Positions 41,001 through 56,000 of a stretch of 64,000 nucleotides of DNA are shown piece by piece. Made by a program: the position numbers and the translations under genes. The stretch lies in the NCBI RefSeq assembly GCF_954871325.1, contig NC_088775.1:5009475-5073474 (forward strand), given 5' to 3'. Below the pieces are notes generated by a model, which was given only the letters and a program-made list of their open reading frames with translations, had not been told where the DNA came from and made no database searches. How positions within the stretch are numbered: the first letter of the stretch is position 1; each line of letters starts with the position of its first letter. Origin of the DNA: Gordionus sp. m RMFG-2023. Lineage: Eukaryota; Nematomorpha; Gordioida; Chordodea; Parachordodidae.

Positions 41001-44000
41001 TCGGCTGGATCCCTCCGTATTATTTATTTTTCTGTGGTTACTTTTATTTTGGTGTATATCTTTATATCACCTGCCGTTAAAGTTAGCAATTGGAAGCACT
41101 CAACATTATGGCAATGATTCTTGCTTTATAAATGCCCATGAGTGTAGCCCATTATAGTAGCCAGTATAAAGGAGAAAGTATATTGGTGAAATTTTAGCCG
41201 GCTTTACCATAAAAAAAGCCACTGGCAGCAATTATTCTGAAAGTCTTATCGTATGTTTAGTGCTTAATGGTGCAAATAATAATAATCCGTTTGATCAGAC
41301 TATAAGAAAATAAATTAATAGCAAAATATTTCAAAAAAATTGGCATCTTACCAAAATGAAAAATATAATCTGATTTATACTAATATTTAATGCCTTTCTG
41401 AAACAGTGTTGTAAACAAAATGAAACTAATCTTTTGGAAACACTAATTCTGAAACTTACCCTGTATTCACAGTTAGTGCATTCGCGTTGGCATCATGCTA
41501 GAACGAAGAATATAAAAGTTCTAAATATCTGATTTGCGTTAATCTTTGGTTTACCTAACATGCTAATTCTTCAATCAATTTCGCTAGCCGCAAAAAAAAG
41601 ATTACCCAAATTACCAGCCAAATAATTTTGACATCACTCCCTTAAACGTAAAGTCAGCCAAACTTAAGCGATAATTCTGAAATTTATATCAATAATTAGT
41701 GCGTAATTTAGTAAATTTTAGTTGCCTCAACCCGTTTGGTAGATGGTTTAAAAGGAAAAAAATATTGGCCAAAAATTTTTTTTCCAAAATTTGTCATCAA
41801 TGTTAGGAACTTAGTACCTGGGTGAGCCAGTTATGTAATGCCTGATTAGTCCTTATTCTTCAATCAGTGTTTTTCTAGTGGATAAAAACCTGTTATAAGC
41901 GAAACAAAAATGGGGGCATGCCTTAGGCTGAGTCGAATATCGGATTTTTAAATTTCGATTCAAAAAATCAATATGCCCATTTTAAAAGAAGCTTAAAATT
42001 CCGGCCCAGGCCCACTGGGAAATATAATACAGGCTGATCTGGCTAACGGAGGTCTCCCCATCATTAACAGTGTCTAAATTTAAATATCAGAATAACATAA
42101 TCATCCTACATACAATACGTAAAATCAAAAGTACCACCATAGGAAAATCAATTTATTTAAATTGTTGATCTCTCATCATTATTTTTTTGTTGACAAACTT
42201 TTATTATTATTTTTTATTATCGATCGAATAATGATCCTTATTCCGGTTCATCCTAATTTATATTCAATGAGGAAAACTTTCTTATAGGTTCCGGCGGAGT
42301 AAGGGAGGATCTCTGACAAATTTGCGGATAGTTAAAATGTTTTCCAATTTTTTTATTTTTCGATTTATTTTGCAGTTTGGAGCCCTCTCTCCTCCAGGTT
42401 CGAAACTTTGGTAAAAAATATCTACCTTACACCCCACCCCCTTTCCCGAATGAATATATTCATTATAAGCAATAAATTTAATAAATAAATGAAGTATATA
42501 ATCTTTAAAAGAATATTTTTTAAACTAATTCATTCATCTTTTCCACCAAATTAATTTATCATCAATATCATCATTTAAAATAAATGTTTTTTTAAAAAAA
42601 ATATTGATTGGGTGACCTTTATATCATAACGTTCGAACTTATTTTTGTATCTAATTTGTATCTATAAAAAGAAATGTAACGAGTAAGAGGAAAAACGCTT
42701 AAAACTTTACTGCAACTGGTATTAGTTAATAATTTTTTAAAAAAATAATTTATCATATAACTTTTCAAAAAAAAATTAAGGAAAAAACCGTTTTGCCCCA
42801 GGCTATTCAGTTTTTGAGCTAGTAATGTTAAAAACCCTATTAAAATTATAACCAAAATAACCATATGTAAGCCTAAAGATTTTGCTCGTAGCTGGCAGAA
42901 GTGCTTGGACGGAGATCTATTTGCCCAAATCTTGATGCTTACATAATATTATTTTGGCTAAAATCCGTAATCTGGCCGCTTTGAAAAATAGACCCATATC
43001 GAACTTTTTAACAACACTACTTTGAGCTATGGTGCCCCTATTCTGGTTAGTTTTCTGGGCACATTTTATCGGTTTATAAATGGCCTTCTTTTTAGGCTGC
43101 TTAGAGGAAGCTATTTAGAATACTAAACAGATGGTTGTTTTAAATAATACGAGCGTTATTTAAAAATAAAATGTAATCCTGCCCAAGGCCTCCTAAATGC
43201 GGCTAAGTCTCCTACTAAATGATGAGGGTGAATTGGGAAGGAAGGGGGTGCGCTCCCAAAGCTCGCCTTTATGGAAATCTTAGCAGCTCATAATATATCC
43301 TCGCCTCATCTTCCAGAACAGGGTGAAGGTTAGTAGGTGCAAAAGCATGGCTCGCCCACCCGTTTTGGGCATCTCAGCTTGTATCTATTCGAGCGTGACC
43401 TAATTGATGACAACACTTTTAAAAAAAACATAAGTTTAAGAGATAGCTATAAGATAGTAAAAATGTAAGAGAGTGGGGGAAGATAGACATTGTACAGTAT
43501 TAAAGGAAAATAAATATAAAATAATATGTTTGTTTAATTTATAAAATCAATAAATATTAGAAAATAATTTCTTACATTTAGATTTTTTTAAGCATTTTAT
43601 AGTGTCGAAAAGATAACACCATTTTTTTTTAAACAAAATAAAATCCATTCACATCGAAATAATTTATTTATATATAATATATATAAATTTTTTATATATC
43701 TTCGTTCATCGATGCATTGCACTGAGCAAAATGTGTAGTTGTTAAAATTAAATTAATTTTCGGATATTTTTATTTTCTTTCATGGTAGATTACATTTTTT
43801 TTTTAAAAGAAATATAAAAATATTTTAAATTTTATAATTCAATTAATATAAAGAAAGAAGTGATAACTAGTCAAAGAATAAAAGGAAGAAAGGAATAAAT
43901 TATAATAAAAAAAATATTTTTTAAAAAAATTCAATAAATTAGATCTTAACTCTTCGACCCTCTCCTACAGAAAAAGCCTAAACGATTACGGCCAAAATAT

Positions 44001-47000
44001 CGATGGGTATTCTTCTATTAACAACGATCAAAGATCCGTCGTTTCTAATACAGTTTCTCGCGAAGACGAGATTGTTCCAGCGCTCAGGAATCGAAGGAAT
44101 TCTTTGAGAGTCAAACATTCTAGGAATTCTTACTACGTATGAAAATCAATATTTTTTTAAAAAATTTATTTTTAAACGAAGGCTAAAGCTGAATTTATAG
44201 TAAATACGCTATGTTTAAGCTGTGTTTATTTAAAGTTGTCGAAATCACAGCTGATTCTTCATATAGCGTTTATATTTCAGAAATATCATATACCTTTTAT
44301 TTTATCGAATTCGTAATTATTTTTAAATTCTTATTGCATATTTTTTTATCACCGCATCGCAACATATGTTTCTCAAATTTTAGCGTTATCATCAAAACCT
44401 CCCATTCGTAGTTTGCGCGAATTCGTGGTGGATTATTCGAAATACGCTGCATTTTTTATTCGCCGCCGCGATTTCGCGCAAACTAAATGAGTGGACCACG
44501 AATTCGCGACAAAATAAGCCGTATTTTTATATACTTATATTTATAAATTATACCTATTTATTGGCTTAATTTTGTAAATAACGCACCGCTCTAACAAAAG
44601 TGGTGTTTTGTTTAAGGGGCACGGTTTTTATGTTGTCAAAATCACAGCTGATTCTTAACAGCGATAATTTTTGAAATATGTTTTTTTCAAATTTTATAGC
44701 GTTTTTGTCGCTTCGCTCGATATTTATAAATTATACCTATTTATTGGCCTGATTTTTAGTAAATAACGTAGTGTTAAATATTGCACTGCGTGAACAAAGC
44801 GCGTTTACTATAAATTAGGCGTAAATAATATACCATAGCTTATACAAATTAATCGAATACCTTAAAATATGGGGAAAATTATTTGGAAAGTAATTACAAC
44901 GTGGTAAGCAGACGATAAATTATTTTTAAAATTATGGCAAATGCTTCGAAAGACCTAAATTTTTAGAATTTATTTTGATAAGCTCGATTTTTTGAACATT
45001 ATACGCCTGACTATCGCGTATGTTATTACCCGAAATGACGAATTCAAAGGAGACATATTTTTTTTATAAGAACATTTTTACGTGTATTTAGTGAAAGTCA
45101 ATCAAACCGATTCTGACCACTTCACATATCGATATAAAGTAGTCGGGACATGACCGATACTAATTTACTAGTTTCATAACTTTTTTTTTAAAAAAAAATT
45201 GAGTTATGGAGCAGTCTGAACCGGGGTGAGTAGACCTTAACAAGTTTTGTTTCTAGGTAAAAAGGGAGATTTATAATAGAAAATATTTGACGGGGCTAGA
45301 TGGACCGGCCTTTAATGGAGATAATTTATACTTTCCCTCTCCCCATCTCCTTAATATAATTTTTTTATGGCTCCTCGTCATTTTTTAGATTTCAATAGTT
45401 TTTAATTTTGTCAAAAAAATTGTCATTTATTTATGGGATATGGATGAATAATATACTTAATTAAAATATAATTAAAACTAATAAGACAAGTTTTTCATTT
45501 TCGAGAAAAAAAATTAATAATTGTTATTTACTTAATATTAATAATCACATTTTCTTCACTCATCTCGTAAAAAAAAATATATATTCTTTTACCTTCATTT
45601 ATATATTACTATTTTACATGTCAGGTTAATTATCATATTTTAATGTCATTTTTTTTATGTAAAAAAATTTCTTCATTTTACATCAATTTTTTTATTCCAA
45701 CATTATATAAAAATATATTAAATTAAACAAGTTTATTTGTAACTAAGTAAAAATTAAGTGTCGTGGTCCTCAAGCCTAAAAGTATTATTTAAAATTGATT
45801 TTTAACTTTTTAAATAAAATAAGTGTCGTTCAACGGATCGATTTTTAAAAACCGGCTAACCAAATAACTGAGGAATAGTCCTCATTTCAAAAAATACGAA
45901 ATCGAATATTTTGTTAACTCAATCGATTGATTTGATATAATTACGAATTATATAGATTATTTCGTATTTTGAAAGTCTTACATATATTTAAAGGAAGAAT
46001 TAGAACGATTTGCGCTTTATCTTTTACACTTTTAATTAAGCATTTTCTCGTTAATAATAAAAAAAAATAAAATAGTTTTTTTTATTTGTTCATTGTTTTG
46101 TTTGACATCAACTCGACATATTGTAATAATTTCATAAAAATTTAATCTTTAGTGTATTCCATTCAATTCCATCACCTTTTTAATTTTTTAAATTTTTTTT
46201 TATTAATAAAAGTTTATATCGATTCAAAATCATTTACTACTTAATTATTATTATTATTTATTAGCTTTTTAAAAATAAAATAATTAATTACCATCATAGG
46301 TAAACTTTTGTAATGATTACTTTTTTTTTCCTTTCGTTAGATATTTTATATCGCATTTAAAAGTCTTGTAAAGTGACATGTTTTAAATTCGAGGATTATT
46401 GCTTCATTTCCCGGAATAAAAATAAATCTCTATAAACTCCGCCGGGAAAAAAAGTTCATTGATTTGAACGGCTATAACCAGTCGAGTGTGGAACGACTTA
46501 AAATCCGGTCCGGGTTTGGAGTGTAAAAAATAAAAAAAAACTTTATATTGTCTATCTACTCCTTTTTATTGTTCCTATGAGATTAGAGGGAGGATAAAGC
46601 GATTGATGATTTTTTTTGATTAAAATCAAATTTTTTTTGATAAAATAATATGATAACTTTGTACCATTATGGCCAGGAGGAAAATGGGCCCCGAAAGTTA
46701 TTGATTGAAGATTCATTTCATTACATTATATCTGTTTTCCCGTGGAATTTTATGTAATTATTAATTGCCAATTAGTCAATACATATTTTTTTAATACTTT
46801 CTTTGAATATATAATTTATAAAAAAAATAAATAAGAATTTTAAATGTAAGCATAGGCTTGATTATATGTTAATTTAACTACAGTGTTGTGCAGATTTAAT
46901 TCAAAACATTTCCAAATTTTTTTAAAAAATCGTTTTATAAATAAAATTATTTAACTTTGTAAAAAAATTGATAAGAATAACTATATTTGCAAGTCAAATA

Positions 47001-50000
47001 ATTTTATTTTCAAATAAGTTTTCCAGCAAATCTGGTCAACACTGTAAATATTTATATAAACTACTGAGAATTAAAAATTAATATTTTTCATTTTTCAAAC
47101 TTGCATGGATGTAGATGAGGAAAATTTTCTCTTGTTAATATCAAAAAATTTGAATATCAAATAATATAATTATAATAAAATAAGGGCAGACCTAAATAAT
47201 TAATTATAAAAGACTTTTATAATCCCCTTTTCAAATGTAAAAACGTTAAAAATAATAGAAATTTATTGGGAGTAAAATTTAAAAAAAAATATATATTTTA
47301 ATTTCAGGATATATATGTAATAATTTTTAATATTCATTATATTTAGCAACTTATACCTTTCAATTCGGAATTCTTATAGATCTGCGTAAAAATTCGGGCC
47401 GGACAGTAGTGTTGTTAAACGGCTCGTTTTGAGCCGATTTTTAAAAACGGCTAACTCAATATTTCATCCAGAATAGTATTACGCAAGTCTGAATATTTTG
47501 TTTGCAGAAGGAACAAAGGTTTGGAGATCTATTAGCGAGATCTCAAGGCTTAGGCAATATTTTTCTGGCTAAAATATTGAGTTAGCCGTTTTAAAAATCG
47601 GCTCAAAACGAGCCGTTTAACAACACTACCGGACAGGGCTAACAGACAAGGCGCCAATTTTTATAGATTAATCTCTATATTTTAATCAGATCTGGGCTGA
47701 CAAATATAAAAAAAAAATTGTTTGGGATCGGGTTGGATTTGATTTAGATCCCAAATTTCCTTTTTCCTTTCATTTTTCATATAAATTTTGAAACAAGAAT
47801 AACCTTGAATAAAAATATGATTTTTTCTTGTTTCCCATTATTTAGCCCCCACCGATTTTGTTTTGTTTTAATGTTACTTTTATATTAAATTTGTAATTAT
47901 TTTTTGTCATACCTTAATAACCCTTTTATTGTATATATGTATTTTATTTTAAAGGATAAGAAAAAATTTATTATTTTTGTGAACATAAAAATTATTAAAT
48001 TGTCGTTGATAAAAAAAAATTATGATAACACGATGCGATGATAGGTTATATATGTTATATATTTTTTTTACAATGATTAATTTGGATTTTTTTATTATTA
48101 TTTCAGCGACCTTGTCATGTTTTTAAAATAATGATGGTGATTATAAATAATAATATAATTGGTTAAATTAAAATATATTTATATTTTATATGATTAAAAT
48201 TTTTCGCCCATCTCTAAAATCTTATATTTTATTTTGTAGACCTGGGCCTGGCTAGTGTTTGTTTAAAAGCACTATTTTTTTAAACACGGCTTAACCCAAA
48301 TATGTTAGCCAATAACTGGCCAGCTTAGAGATTTTGCTCGATGGATGGCAGAAAGATGTGAACTATTTATCAGAGACCTGCAGAGCTACCAGTTGCACTG
48401 CACTGATTTTTTTTCAAAAATTATTTTCGGCCATATTATATTTATTTTTGATTTTTATAGGCAATAGATTTCAAATATTTGGTTTTAGAATACACGGCCC
48501 GGCCCGGCCCGGATATTTTAAAAAAAAATATTATCAGGCCTGATACAAAAAAATTAAAATATGGCCCGGCCCATGTACCCGGGTTTAGGGCCAGGCCTGC
48601 AGATCTTTCTTATTTATTAACAAATAGGGCTTGCGAAATATTATTTTGGATAAAATCGTTAAAAATTGGCTCTGGCCTCAAATTTTATTATAGGTCACCG
48701 ACTTTTATTGGAATTTTTTTCTTTCAAATTGGGAAAATATATATTTTACACATTTTAAAAGTAAAATTCCCGGAAAAATGATGTACTTATAATCAACGAT
48801 CCCTCACTGGCTGAAAAGGACGTCGAAAATTCGTTTTTTTAACCATCCCTTCAAAATCTACATTTTGGCACACGGGATAAAAAGAAATATATTTAATGTA
48901 AATGTATTGTATAAGAGTAAAAATGTTTTTAAGTTTTTATTTTTACAATAACACTTGGCATACTTTAAGCGGTCCGATTAAGGCCGGACTTATGACAAAC
49001 TGTCAGTTGGATTGAACTGTGTCCGGTTAATTTTTTAATATCCATCTTCATCCGGTCAAAACATTTTTTTGGATACACGTTTAGCTTACCAAATGCAAGT
49101 TGTACAGAAGATTTAGGTTATGTTCAAAACATAAAAAAATTTAAATTCCTAAAAACATGTCTAAAATAAATTTAACGGTTAAGGATTTTATTAAAATTAT
49201 AAAATTTGCCAAAGTTTTGAAACTTTTAGATTTTTTTTAAAAAGTGATTTAGGACACAACCTTATTTATATATTTATAACTTACATTAATTTTTTTACAC
49301 AATTTGTTTTTTTTGGATCGATAAACTTAACTTCCTTTTCAAAATATTTTGCTCAATATTTTATTGATACTAAATAAATTTGAGCAAGTTGCTTTTTTCT
49401 TACCAAGGCCTTTAAGATTTATGATATTTTTAAAAAGTGGATCATTCATTCATTCATTAAGTACGTAACCCGCCTGAAGGAGAACGCTCGTGAATTATGC
49501 GAGGCCCCTCCTCGCATACGTCGCTTGTTACCCAGATAAGAATATTAAAGGGGTAGGAACTAAAAAAATCCCTTCCTAGTGGATTAAATTTAATACTATA
49601 TAGAATGTAGCAAATAAATGAATAAATACTTATCTTTTGAAATGGAATATTTGATAACCATATTAAATACGTAAACATTTCTTTTTGAAAAGCAGACGAT
49701 ATCGCTATCCATAAATGAGGGATAATTTACTTATATATTTTTAGTTTGAATTCCCAAAATATTAAAACTAAATTCCTAATCAAATTCGGGTTCATATATT
49801 TGATCAATCAATTTTGAGTAAATATTGTATACATGATCTTCTCACGCCTCAAGAAGAGACTAAAATATTAGAGGGGAGGGGGAGGCATTTCTTAGGCAGC
49901 AAACATATGTCATTTATATTTTTTAAAGTAGAGCTTAATTTTATTTTCACTTTTGGGAAAAAATGTAACTGCAACTAATTGTCATTTTGGAATTGTAACG

Positions 50001-53000
50001 ACAAAAGTAACTAGTTACTTTTAATTTATTTTAATTCATTATCTTTATACGAAGATATTTATTTTAATGCCCCGTTTGCATCACGTGTTCCTTTAGAAAT
50101 TTGGTTTTTGGAAAAGAACTAGCAACCCTCCCCCCCCCCTCTTATTTTTAGTAAATTTATATATATGTTAGCGTCAAAGTGTTATTTTTTCAACTTTAAA
50201 TCATTTTTTTGAGAGTTTTTTTTTAAATTTAAAAAATCGGATATTAACCGGAAACGTATTCCAGCATGTTTAAAATACCTATCTTACTAATTGTAAATAA
50301 TCTTGCCGTTAATCTTTAAATTCATTTATAATTTATATGAAGAGGAAAAGAAACGAATAATAATTATATTAAGTTCCAAAAGTTTATAGCGAAATTGTCT
50401 GAAATTTATAGGGTTAGGTATTCCAAATAGTGTTGTTAAACGGCCGGCTAACTCAATATTTTAGCCTGAAAAATATAGCATAAGCCTTGAGATTTCGATA
50501 ATAGATGTCCAAACCTTTGTTCCTTCTACAAACAAAATCTTCAGGCTTGCGTTATATTATTCTGGATGAAATACTGAGTTAGCCGTTTTTTAAAAATCGG
50601 CTCAAAACGAGCCGTTTAACAACACTAAAATTTATAGGGTTAGGTAGTATTCCAAACATGATAGAATACATTTCCCGTAAAACCAGATTAAAAATAACAC
50701 ATTGCCGGAAAAATGCACATTGACGCTATAACATATATAAATTTATTAAGCCCAAATTTTCATGAAATATATTGATGCAAATAAATATTTAATTTCTTAC
50801 AACAGTGAAAATAAATAATTAAAAATTTTTTTTTTAAAACTTTGATTTATCTATTTTATTTTCCAATAATCGCATAAATTTAAAAAAATAACATATATAT
50901 ATTAAAAAAAACATGAAAAATTTTTTTTTTTAAAAAAAAAGAAACATGTGACCCCAGAAGAGAGTAATGAATACTTAAGAAAGAAATTATGAGGGTAAAA
51001 TAAAAGGATATAAATTAAAAATTATGGTTCTTGTATAATAAACACATTATTCAAATTTTAAAACCGGACAAAATCATCGCATAGATTGAAAGAAGAAAAT
51101 ATAAAGGAAGTATAATTTATGTAATCCGATCACCCACCTTGAGATCAACTCAAATTCCATATATTCTTTAATTTTCAGGTCTTTTCAGATCTGATGGGAA
51201 ACGCCCAAGATAGGATTTCTCAAATTCCTTGGAAGAGTGATCGATTCCTGGTCTGGGATTACTCGTACATTTATCCATTGGCTCCCTCCAATTAAACTCC
51301 GAATATCATTGAGAAAAAGGGGCAATTAATAGCCAAATATTCAGAAATTTAGCAAAGAAAAACGCATTTATTCCGATAATTTCCACACCACCTTAATAAC
51401 CTTTTGGGAAATCGCGTTATTATCCTTTTTTTTAAGAACTTGGTTCTCACAATCATAAATTTAACTGATAACTTCCGCCAAGGCTTCTTTCTTGAGGGAA
51501 AAATTTAGATATTTGCTATTAACAGAGCTAATTCCACTAGCTTCAGTTCGCGGAAGTTATCCGTAAATTTACGATTGTGAGAACCAAGATCCTTAAAAAA
51601 GGATAAAGTGCGATTACCATAGGTTGTTAAGGTGGCGGAAATTATCGGAATGAATGTGTGTTCTTGCTAAATTTCTGAATATTTGGCTATTAATTGCCAC
51701 TTTTTCGCAATGATATTCGGAGTTTGATTGGAGGGAGTTACTCTTCCAAGGAATTTGAGAAATACTAACTGAACGTTTCCCAACAGATCTGAAAAAACCT
51801 GGATATTCAAGAATTAATGGATTTTGAGCTGATCTCAAAGAGGGTGATCGAATTATGTAAATTATATCTAACATTTCGACCTTTACAAGAACGACAATGA
51901 AGGCTATGTCTTCCATTACCCTTAACAGTTAAATTGCAACCGGAGCAAGGGTTGGGTTGGATTATTAAACGGTTTAAATCAATGGCGTGAGTTAACTCAT
52001 GTTGGGTCATTTTTAATTGTAAATTAACCGATGGAATAACTTCGAAAAACTCATGACCAGATCTATTAAGCAGAGGAATAGAATAACGAACGGCCAGATA
52101 ATTGCATTCTGGCAAGGAGGGATTCAACGCAGCTTGCAATTATAGGCCTATCGCAATTCTTCTACCTATTCGTTTCTGGAAGAGGGTGATCAGCAAAAAA
52201 TCGCGATTTCCTATCGATAATAACACTATCAAATGAAGGATCAGGTTTTTATAAAATGGAAATTTACTATATTTTTCGTTGATAAACAACTGGATGCCAA
52301 AAGCGGCTAAGGCAAGATCGGAAGAAGATCTGATACTTAATCCACTATTCTTGATAGGGAAGCTTGAGTCCACGATAAATTTTTTTTTCATATAATTTTT
52401 AATTAAATTATACGATTATTGGAAATAAAATAAATAATTATAATTTATTATTATTAAGTGTGTTTCTCATATTAATTCCTTTGATTAAAGTTTGTAAATC
52501 GCCAAAATTATTTTGCACAATTTAAAGGGATCATATTATTTTTAAAAAATGAAATATTTGCATAAAGTAACTCAACGTAACCAGTTACTTTTCAAAAGTA
52601 ACTTTTAACAACGATAGTCGGTATCCAGCTTATAACTCAATTATTTTAGGAGGGGGGGGGGTGGGGGGAGGAGACTTTACAATACATATAAAATTGATTC
52701 CTAGAAGTTTTTTAAAGAACGAGTTCTGGTACTGGAGCAGGACTCTTAGACCTCTCTCTGTTGTGACAGTTCTATATATTTAAAAGTTTTTCGTAATTTA
52801 TTTTAAACAGAGCAACCATTCCAATAGTAGCAATAAGAGCCTAAACGTCGTGTCCTTAGAAGCGACAAAACTTGCCGCTTACGTGAAGGGATATTTGGTG
52901 AGGCGGCTTTACAAGACTAACAAGATTCAGCATTTAAAAACAACCATAAAAGTTTAGATTTAGTTCATTTATAAAAAAATTTTTTTTTATTTTTAAATTA

Positions 53001-56000
53001 CGCTTTAATTTGTTTGAATAAATTAAAATTTAATCGTATTAAATTATTATAAATCTAACCGCAAATGTTTTAAATAATTTAATCTTTTTTTTGAATGAAT
53101 TATTAATTTAATAAAAAATTAAAATAATATATATATTTTTTTAAAGGATACGCTAGATTGCTTGTATCAAATCAATATAGACAGGCAACACAAACATCGA
53201 AATGATTCGCATTCAACCGCCACTCACAACGGGGATTCTAACCATATGGGAAATGCGGAAGATCTTCAATCCTTTATGGATATGGATTTAGTGGAACGCC
53301 TCACAGCACAAGTATATTATAAGATTTTTTATTAAAAATCGTTTTTTTTTTAAATTTCGTAATATTTTATATTTCATAAGTTTATAAGTTAAAAATACAT
53401 TTAAAATATTATATGTAAAAAGCCAAACCAACCGATGAAAATCATTTTTAAACACTGGGCTTGCGGGTTAAACTAGATTTTTAGATAAATGAATGGGCGG
53501 TTGGGTGAATTTAAAAACCGTGGGCGGGCGAGCTGTTTAAATTTTTTAAATAGTGGGTTAAAACTCGCCAATGGCAGGCCTATAATCTACACCTATCGTA
53601 GCTCCCGCACTGAGTTATAAAATAATAATTCTTGACTGGGCTAAAAAAAAATCTGTCCATGTTACCCCGCATTCACACTTAGCGCGCTCATCGTGAATGC
53701 AGAGTAAGAAGGTTAAAAGTCCAAGGCATCGAACTCGACGGAATTTTCAGTTTTAAAGTTTTGTATTCCAGTTCCATTTAAGAGATGTTTATAATCCTAT
53801 TATTATTACAAGTTTATTGATGGATGGCAATTTGTTTTTTTTTAAAAATACAAAAAAAACTCAAAACAAATAAATTGTATTATATGATTTGTAAAAATTT
53901 TAACATTTTTATTATATTGTATATACAAATAATAAGATTAGATTTATAAAAAAATGTAAGATATAATTACCTTTTTCTATAATAATAAAATAATAATGCG
54001 ATCATTTTTAGTCGCGTTGAAAATATTAGAAATATAATATGATGATGGAGGGGGTAATATTCGCTCAGCTGATTTTCTCGGAAACTTTCTAGAAGGTTAT
54101 AACTTGTTAAACCCTCCCCCCTTCTCTTTATAAAGAATGGTATAACGGTAAAGATCTTACAGAATAGCGTTGGCTAAAAAAAAGGAATTAAAATATAACA
54201 GTTAATATTTGTTCGGGAGATCTGCAACAGCTTCTCTGAAGTAGGGAATCAGATTGAAGGGAGCCCTGAATAGAGATGTAAATTTTCCGGGAAAACTACT
54301 GTTAGAGGAAATTTTTTTGGAAAAAAAGGGGAAATTTTCTTTTTAAATTAACATATTAATTTAAACAAATATCATATTAATTTAAACAAATATCATATTA
54401 ATTTCGATTATTTGGTTCGTTAAAGTTGCTTTTCCCCCCACGAATCGGAGATTTGTTCTTATAAAAACCGGTTACCTGACCTTACCAATTTTTTTTTTTT
54501 TAAATATTCCTATTTCGAGATTTTTTGGAATTATCAGTAAAAATTTATAAAGGTATTTTTTTACAGGCTTTTAATTCATAAAAACCAGGGATTTGAACCA
54601 GAACATGAATTTTGAATTCTATTTAGTGGAAATTTTGATAACAAGAACTTAATCGAAACCGATTTCCTAAGTGGGGTCCGGACACGCCTCAGGTCCATAT
54701 TATTCCAGGGTTCGATGAGTTGTCCTTAAATCGGTCACTGTTTGGCCTGTGGTTTTAAAATGCCCAATCAAACAATTTTAAATCCGCGAACATGTTCGGG
54801 TTTACATAACTGATAAAAACTTTGCCTACTCAGGGATTGGGCCACGCAAATTTCAAAGAAGTAATCCTATTTTTTTATCTTCTAATTCTAGTGGAGTAGT
54901 TTTTTTTCTCCTTAAATGTTGATAACAATGTTTTTGGATTTTATAATAATGCTTTTTTGGTTTTTTTTTTGCTATTAAAAATTTGAAATAGAAATTTATC
55001 ATTTAAAAGCAAATTAAGTCCATGAACTGCGCACCCTACGCTTTCTATATTTTTTCCTATTTCCTCAATTACTTTATTCATTAGATACATATTGGTCTCG
55101 CATGCATATTTGGTCGTCCCTGTTTCAATTGATTTATAGAATAATGCGGTTTGAGGTTGCTATGATAAAATTTATAATGCGTTCACCTCTTATATTTGTT
55201 CACCCATCACTAAATAAAGATCAAATCCATTTCATATTCATTGTTTAACAAATGTTTACTGAGTAAATATCTTGAAGGCAATATAAATGTAAGCTTTAAC
55301 GATTGAAACTCTTTCTTACGATACACAAGTATTATTGAGTTACGGAAGATGGGGAATTTGAACATAAAGACGGCTGTTGCAAATGCAATGTCCCTATAGT
55401 TTACTTAGCTTTTCACATGATTCACTATCAATAAAAATGTTTTGTTTGCTCTGTAGTATATTATCCTTGGAAATAATTAACTGATGCACTAAAATTTATA
55501 TTTTATCTCTATCTAGGCTAGTTAATTAATTTAGACGAGTATTTTTTTTTATTAAAATTTTAATATCCAAAATTGCAAATAAAGTAGAATAATAATTAAT
55601 TTAGATTATTTAATTAAAAAGCTCATAAAAATTGGTAACGGGGAAACTAAAGGGGGAAATTTCTTTTGCGTTTCAATCCCTATCCTTGAATAATTTACTT
55701 CTTTTTCCTTTTATTAAACGTATTTCAAACTGAATTACGAATTTTTTTATTATTATTATTAGTTAGCGTGCGCTCTCGACGAAATACACGAAATTTTTTT
55801 CGAGTACCTACCCGCGCAGAAAATGAAGATCATCGAGTTGGATCGTTACGTCATCATCAACAAATTACAAAGAAGACAAGTATTTACTTTAAATTGTTAT
55901 ATATGTTTAGCGGCAATGTTGTTGTTATTTTTTTAAATTTAAAAATGTTATTTTAACCGGAAATGTAATTTCAGCATGTATAGAATACCTACCTTATGAA

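Larger units (their letters stand above)
44137..52810. other. Intron 5 of the CCP110-like gene (8.7 kb)
   Basis: The flanking exons are in phase 0 and the protein order agrees with human CP110, so no missing exon is required here. The intron holds MITEs at 44189-44821, 47407-47628 and 50160-50735, LINE pieces at 51175-52391, a GGCCCGG-rich patch at 48490-48600 and C/G tracts near 50130 and 52650. The frame at 48334-48781 is repeat-derived. Confidence 0.7.

Noticed and set aside
48334-48781. Two overlapping plus-strand ORFs
   Set aside because: They run through a GGCCCGG-rich low-complexity patch in a CCP110-like intron; no recognisable protein and no splice sites.
51614-52391. Overlapping minus-strand ORFs as a host gene
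   Set aside because: They carry the LINE blocks found at 26505-27400 (GL-IR, zinc knuckle, IPW block) with frame changes, so this is a dead LINE fragment.
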